Positions 6,178-7,405 of a DNA stretch of 7,405 nucleotides are shown one piece after another (the stretch's first letter is position 1; every line of letters starts with the position of its first letter). The notes beneath the pieces were generated by a model. That model had not been told where the DNA came from. It saw only the letters and a list, made by a program, of their open reading frames with translations, and searched no databases. Source of the stretch: Eshraghiella sp964441705 (GTDB lineage Bacteria; Bacillota; Clostridia; Lachnospirales; Lachnospiraceae). A program made the position numbers and the translations under genes. The stretch lies in the NCBI GenBank assembly GCA_964441705.1, contig CAYTWF010000092.1:1-7405 (forward strand). The letters run 5' to 3'.

Positions 6178-6909
6178 TTATTTTTCCAAACGTTTACTAA
6201 ATATTTTTCCCATTGCAAATAGATATGTTCCGCCTCCCGGCAGTTTCATAATTCCCGTCTCAATCGCAATTTTCATAAGAATATCTTCCACAGAGGCATT
6301 CTCCTTTTCGTATCGTTCCTTTACCACAGCATACAATACTTCTTCGCATATATTGCCTCGAAAAGTGGCTGTTTTCTCGCACACTTTACCAATAACATCT
6401 AATACATAAGCTTCTTCGTAGTTATCAAGAAATGCTCTCTCAATCCTTAGGCATCTTACATAATCCTCAATAAGGTCAATTCCATATGCGGCAACCTTGC
6501 CATTATCTATGCTCCACTTCATAAGTGGATAATTAGCAGCTATGTTATCCATTGGTGCAATTACAGCATCATAGTTGCCAAAAAAATCGGCCAGTCCATA
6601 CACTACTACATTTCGATAGTTAATAATGTCGTAGTCGTTAAGACCTGACATTAATTCTCTATAGTCAGCTCTGGCAGCAGCTACTTTATCTTCTATAATC
6701 TTAAGTCCCTGTTGATAGGCTTCCTGCATATTAGTATCATTATCAATTACATGCCCTACATGAATACTCTCATTGATACAGTAATTGACACAATCCATAA
6801 GTGTCTCTGCCCTCTCATAGGTAAGAGTTCCTCTTCCCTCAGCCTCATACTGTTTCTTAATGCTGCTGACAATCTGCAACAGTTCCATCATCTGTCTCTC
6901 GTTAATCAT
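6178..6909 (-). CDS. DUF6179-like protein, paralogue A (function unknown)
   Basis: This 243-residue soluble protein is the duplicate partner of the gene at 4873-5610. It shares MINERQMMELLQIVS at the start, TYERAETLMDCVNYCIN (30-46), APMDN (118-122), YPLMKWS (127-133), GIDLIEDYVRCLRIERAFL (143-161), NYEEAYV and GNICEEVLY. Divergence of about 55% shows an old duplication, not an assembly repeat. The tail differs: it ends in a basic GKIFSKRLEK, while paralogue B ends in an acidic then Cys-containing stretch. The ATG (6909-6907) shares one base with the TAA stop of the phosphatase gene (TAATG), with GGAG 8 bases upstream, so coupled translation is likely. The name rests on remembered family features. 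No enzyme motif is seen. Confidence 0.85.
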   Translation of the reverse strand: MINERQMMELLQIVSSIKKQYEAEGRGTLTYERAETLMDCVNYCINESIHVGHVIDNDTNMQEAYQQGLKIIEDKVAAARADYRELMSGLNDYDIINYRNVVVYGLADFFGNYDAVIAPMDNIAANYPLMKWSIDNGKVAAYGIDLIEDYVRCLRIERAFLDNYEEAYVLDVIGKVCEKTATFRGNICEEVLYAVVKERYEKENASVEDILMKIAIETGIMKLPGGGTYLFAMGKIFSKRLEK

Positions 6910-7394
6910 TATCTATTCTCCAAACCGGTGTGTAATATGTATTCTAATAAAGCTTCGCAGCCTTCTTCCACGTCTCTGTAGGTGTCACTAAAGTTACCTG
7001 TATACCATGGGTCTGAGATAGAGTCATCTCTACCTGCATATGATAGCAAAAGGCTTATCTTCCCGCCACTGTGTCCTGTCATACGTTCAATGTTGCGGAT
7101 ATTCATCTCATCCATGCCAATTAAATAATCGTAGTCATCATAATCAGAAGCTTTCAATTGAACCGCTCTCTTTCCTCCACATGAGATACCATGCTTAGCC
7201 AGTTCCGCCTTGGCAGGTGGATAGACTGGATTACCTACGCCACGGTAGATTTCCTCGCTACTGGTAGCTGCAGAGGCAACGTAGAAAGAGGAGGCAAGGT
7301 TACGAGTGGCTAGAATGTGTTTAAAAACGAATTCTGCCATAGGGGAACGACAGATGTTGCCGTGGCAAACAAATAAAATCTTGATTTTTCTCAT
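6909..7394 (-). CDS. Low-molecular-weight protein tyrosine phosphatase
   Basis: This 161-residue cytoplasmic phosphatase hydrolyses phosphotyrosine (possibly phosphoarginine in some Firmicute members) through a cysteinyl-phosphate. The N-terminal strand KILFV leads into the P-loop CHGNICRSP with nucleophile C10 and R16 (C-X5-R). The general acid D128 lies in the SDPWYTGNF loop (127-135), followed by the usual TYRDVEEGCEALLEYI helix. The length is normal for the family and every key residue is present. The CHGNICRSP loop argues against the related arsenate reductases. The start is the ATG at 7394-7392 with a weak TGGAAAT ahead of it. Its stop overlaps the start of paralogue A by one base, so it probably heads or belongs to that operon. 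The window ends 11 bases upstream, so the promoter and any gene before it are out of sight. Whether it acts on its neighbours is unknown. Confidence 0.95.
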   Translation of the reverse strand: MRKIKILFVCHGNICRSPMAEFVFKHILATRNLASSFYVASAATSSEEIYRGVGNPVYPPAKAELAKHGISCGGKRAVQLKASDYDDYDYLIGMDEMNIRNIERMTGHSGGKISLLLSYAGRDDSISDPWYTGNFSDTYRDVEEGCEALLEYILHTGLENR

Positions 7395-7405
7395 ATTTCC
7401 AGTAT

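Noticed and set aside
4873..6909. Assembly duplication as the source of the two DUF6179-like genes
   Set aside because: The copies differ at about half their residues and in their tails, and are separated by a distinct gene, so they are true old paralogues.
6909..7394. Arsenate reductase (ArsC, phosphatase-fold type)
   Set aside because: The P-loop is CHGNICRSP with a DPWYTGNF acid loop, as in protein tyrosine phosphatases, and the extra redox cysteines of arsenate reductases are not evident.

Overview
The window looks like chromosomal DNA of a low-to-moderate GC member of the Clostridia, most likely a Lachnospiraceae-type gut or rumen bacterium. The reasons are the strong AAGGAGG-type ribosome binding sites, the glycogen phosphorylase subtype, and a DUF6323/DUF6179-like gene pair that I associate with Firmicutes. 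The assignment is by recognition from memory, not by a search. I see no tRNA, rRNA, CRISPR array, transposase or phage gene.

Left half (79-3852, minus strand): one very long reading frame encodes a complete 4-alpha-glucanotransferase (GH77, MalQ) joined to a complete glycogen/maltodextrin phosphorylase (GT35, GlgP). Together these activities reshuffle short alpha-glucans and release glucose-1-phosphate. Three things at the junction stand out. A perfect Shine-Dalgarno and ATG sit exactly at the start of the phosphorylase part. A TAATAA double stop lies in another frame just after the usual MalQ C-terminus. There is almost no linker. The locus is therefore one base away from being two ordinary adjacent genes, so the fusion is either real and recent, real with a second internal start, or an indel artefact.

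Middle (3853-4025): a 173-base divergent intergenic region has a good promoter facing right for an AraC-family regulator (4026-4895, plus strand) and a weaker one facing left for malQ-glgP. The regulator is a plausible, unproven, controller of the glucan genes.

Right half (4873-7394, all minus strand): reading leftwards, the order is a low-molecular-weight protein tyrosine phosphatase, a DUF6179-like protein, a DUF6323-like protein, and a second DUF6179-like paralogue. Junctions overlap by 1 base and 8 bases, except for a 104-base gap before the DUF6323-like gene that holds an internal promoter candidate. The two DUF6179-like proteins are about 45% identical by hand alignment and flank the DUF6323-like gene. 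The function of this module is unknown. Its last gene runs tail-to-tail into the araC-type gene with a 23-base overlap.

The 78 bases at the left edge hold no recognisable gene, but a consensus-like promoter straddles the end of the phosphorylase frame and points out of the window. The 11 bases right of 7394 hold only a weak ribosome binding site.
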